A stretch of DNA of 7,002 nucleotides from Gammaproteobacteria bacterium (GTDB lineage: Bacteria; Pseudomonadota; Gammaproteobacteria; Steroidobacterales; Woeseiaceae). Position 1 is the first letter of the stretch, and the number at the start of each line of letters is the position of its first letter. Under the pieces are notes generated by a model that saw only the letters and a program-made list of their open reading frames with translations, did no database searches and was not told the DNA's origin. The DNA is taken from positions 1-7,002 of the forward strand of contig QNFK01000091.1 in the NCBI GenBank assembly GCA_003645495.1, in the 5' to 3' direction. Positions 6,540 through 7,002 of this stretch are shown one piece after another. The translations under genes were made by a program, and so were the position numbers.

Positions 6540-7002
6540 TATCGCCGCCCTTCGGCGCGCGGATCGAACACGTCGCGTAGTCCATCACCAAGCAGGTTAA
6601 AGCCAATAATTGTAATGCCAAGCGCACAACTGCTGAACATTGCGAGGTAGGGATCAAGGCGCAGCGAAGAAAGGCCGTCACGAATCATCCCGCCCCAGCT
6701 GGGCAATGGCTCCTGCACGCCAATGCCGAGGAAACTCAGCGTTGCTTCGGCTGTGATGATAAATCCGACGCCGAGTGAGGCACGTACGATGAGTGGCGCC
6801 ATAATGTTGGGCAAAATATGGCGCCAGAGAATGACGTAACTTGGCGTACCCGCAACCCTGGCAGCATCGACAAACAATTCTCCGCGTACCGACAAGGCCA
6901 GTGATCTTGTCAGCCGTGCGATACCCGGCCACCAGACCAAAGACAGAGCAACGATGACAGAGGTCGTGCCGGGCCCCAATACCGCCGCGATCAATATCGC
7001 AA
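6539..7002 (-). CDS. Dpp/Opp-type ABC importer permease (DppC-like), N-terminus outside the window
   Basis: The last 153 residues of an inner-membrane permease of the DppC/OppC type are visible (binding-protein-dependent transport domain, BPD_transp_1). The frame stays open to the right edge with no true start: the first Met-like position (6994) is a TTG inside the hydrophobic stretch AILIAAVLGPG. The cytoplasmic coupling (EAA) loop is at about 6868-6809 and reads DAARVAGTPSYVILWRHILP, which contacts the ATPases. It is followed by the membrane segment IVRASLGVGFIITAEATLSF, the conserved PSWGGMI motif, and a last hydrophobic helix near LGITIIGFNLLGDGLRD. About half of the usual 280-300 residues is missing. 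A DppB-type permease and a solute-binding protein are expected beyond the right edge. It is translationally linked to the next gene by TAATG. Confidence 0.92.
   Translation of the reverse strand, partial: AILIAAVLGPGTTSVIVALSLVWWPGIARLTRSLALSVRGELFVDAARVAGTPSYVILWRHILPNIMAPLIVRASLGVGFIITAEATLSFLGIGVQEPLPSWGGMIRDGLSSLRLDPYLAMFSSCALGITIIGFNLLGDGLRDVFDPRAEGRR
6548..6552 (-). promoter_or_regulatory. Shine-Dalgarno site for the DppD-like gene (AAGGG)
   Basis: AAGGG on the minus strand lies 8 nt upstream of the ATG at 6539, within the last codons of the permease. With the TAATG overlap it supports this start and coupled translation. Confidence 0.6.

Larger units (their letters stand above)
1..7002 (-). 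other. Single minus-strand operon: importer plus four catabolic enzymes (both ends outside the window)
   Basis: All seven genes are co-oriented. Junctions in transcription order: TAATG, ATGA, 31 nt, 6 nt (GTG start), 5 nt, TGATG. No intergenic space is large enough for a terminator and promoter together, so a common transcript is likely. The promoter and regulator, solute-binding protein and first permease must lie beyond the right edge. Confidence 0.8.

Noticed and set aside
6463..6932. Additional minus-strand frames (6463-6681 and 6678-6932) overlapping the permease/ATPase junction
   Set aside because: They are alternative frames of the DppC-like and DppD-like genes, whose own frames show the EAA loop, PSWGG and Walker motifs without interruption.

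Overview
This window appears to be a continuous stretch of bacterial chromosome (GC in the low-to-mid 50s % by eye). Seven protein genes lie on the minus strand, so transcription runs from high to low coordinates. The gene style (short GTG/ATG junctions, Shine-Dalgarno sites, Dpp/Opp transporter order) fits a Gram-negative proteobacterium, perhaps a gammaproteobacterium. That placement is an impression from style, not a demonstrated assignment. No RNA gene, mobile element, CRISPR array or clear terminator is visible.

Layout in transcription order: (1) the C-terminal half of a DppC-type ABC permease (7002-6539, running off the right edge); (2) a DppD-type ATPase (6539-5568); (3) a DppF-type ATPase (5571-4549); (4) an alpha/beta hydrolase with an extra N-terminal domain of about 100 residues (4517-3423); (5) a flavoprotein dehydrogenase/reductase of the FAD_binding_2 family (3416-1896); (6) an acyl-CoA ligase of the AMP-binding (ANL) superfamily (1890-310); (7) the N-terminal part of a VOC/glyoxalase-like protein (310-1, running off the left edge). 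The genes are packed so tightly (1-nt overlaps TAATG and TGATG, a 4-nt ATGA overlap, gaps of 5 and 6 nt, and one 31-nt gap) that they almost certainly form one operon. No gene-free stretch exceeds 31 nt.

Inferred joint role: the Dpp/Opp-type importer takes up an organic solute. The hydrolase could cleave an ester, amide or C-C bond in the cytoplasm, the ligase could activate the released carboxylic acid as a CoA thioester, the flavoprotein could desaturate or reduce the carbon skeleton, and the VOC protein could carry out an isomerase, lyase or dioxygenase step. None of the enzymes shows an export signal, so the pathway would be intracellular. The substrate cannot be read from the sequence. 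The combination looks like an uptake-and-catabolism cassette for a specific carboxylate or ester, and may be an uncharacterised pathway.

The points most worth a second look are the two-domain hydrolase, the flavoprotein active site (fumarate-reductase-type substrate residues apparently replaced, a ketosteroid-dehydrogenase-like Tyr/Gly pair apparently present), a perfect 21-bp palindrome just inside the hydrolase gene, and matching cysteine tetrads in both ABC ATPases.
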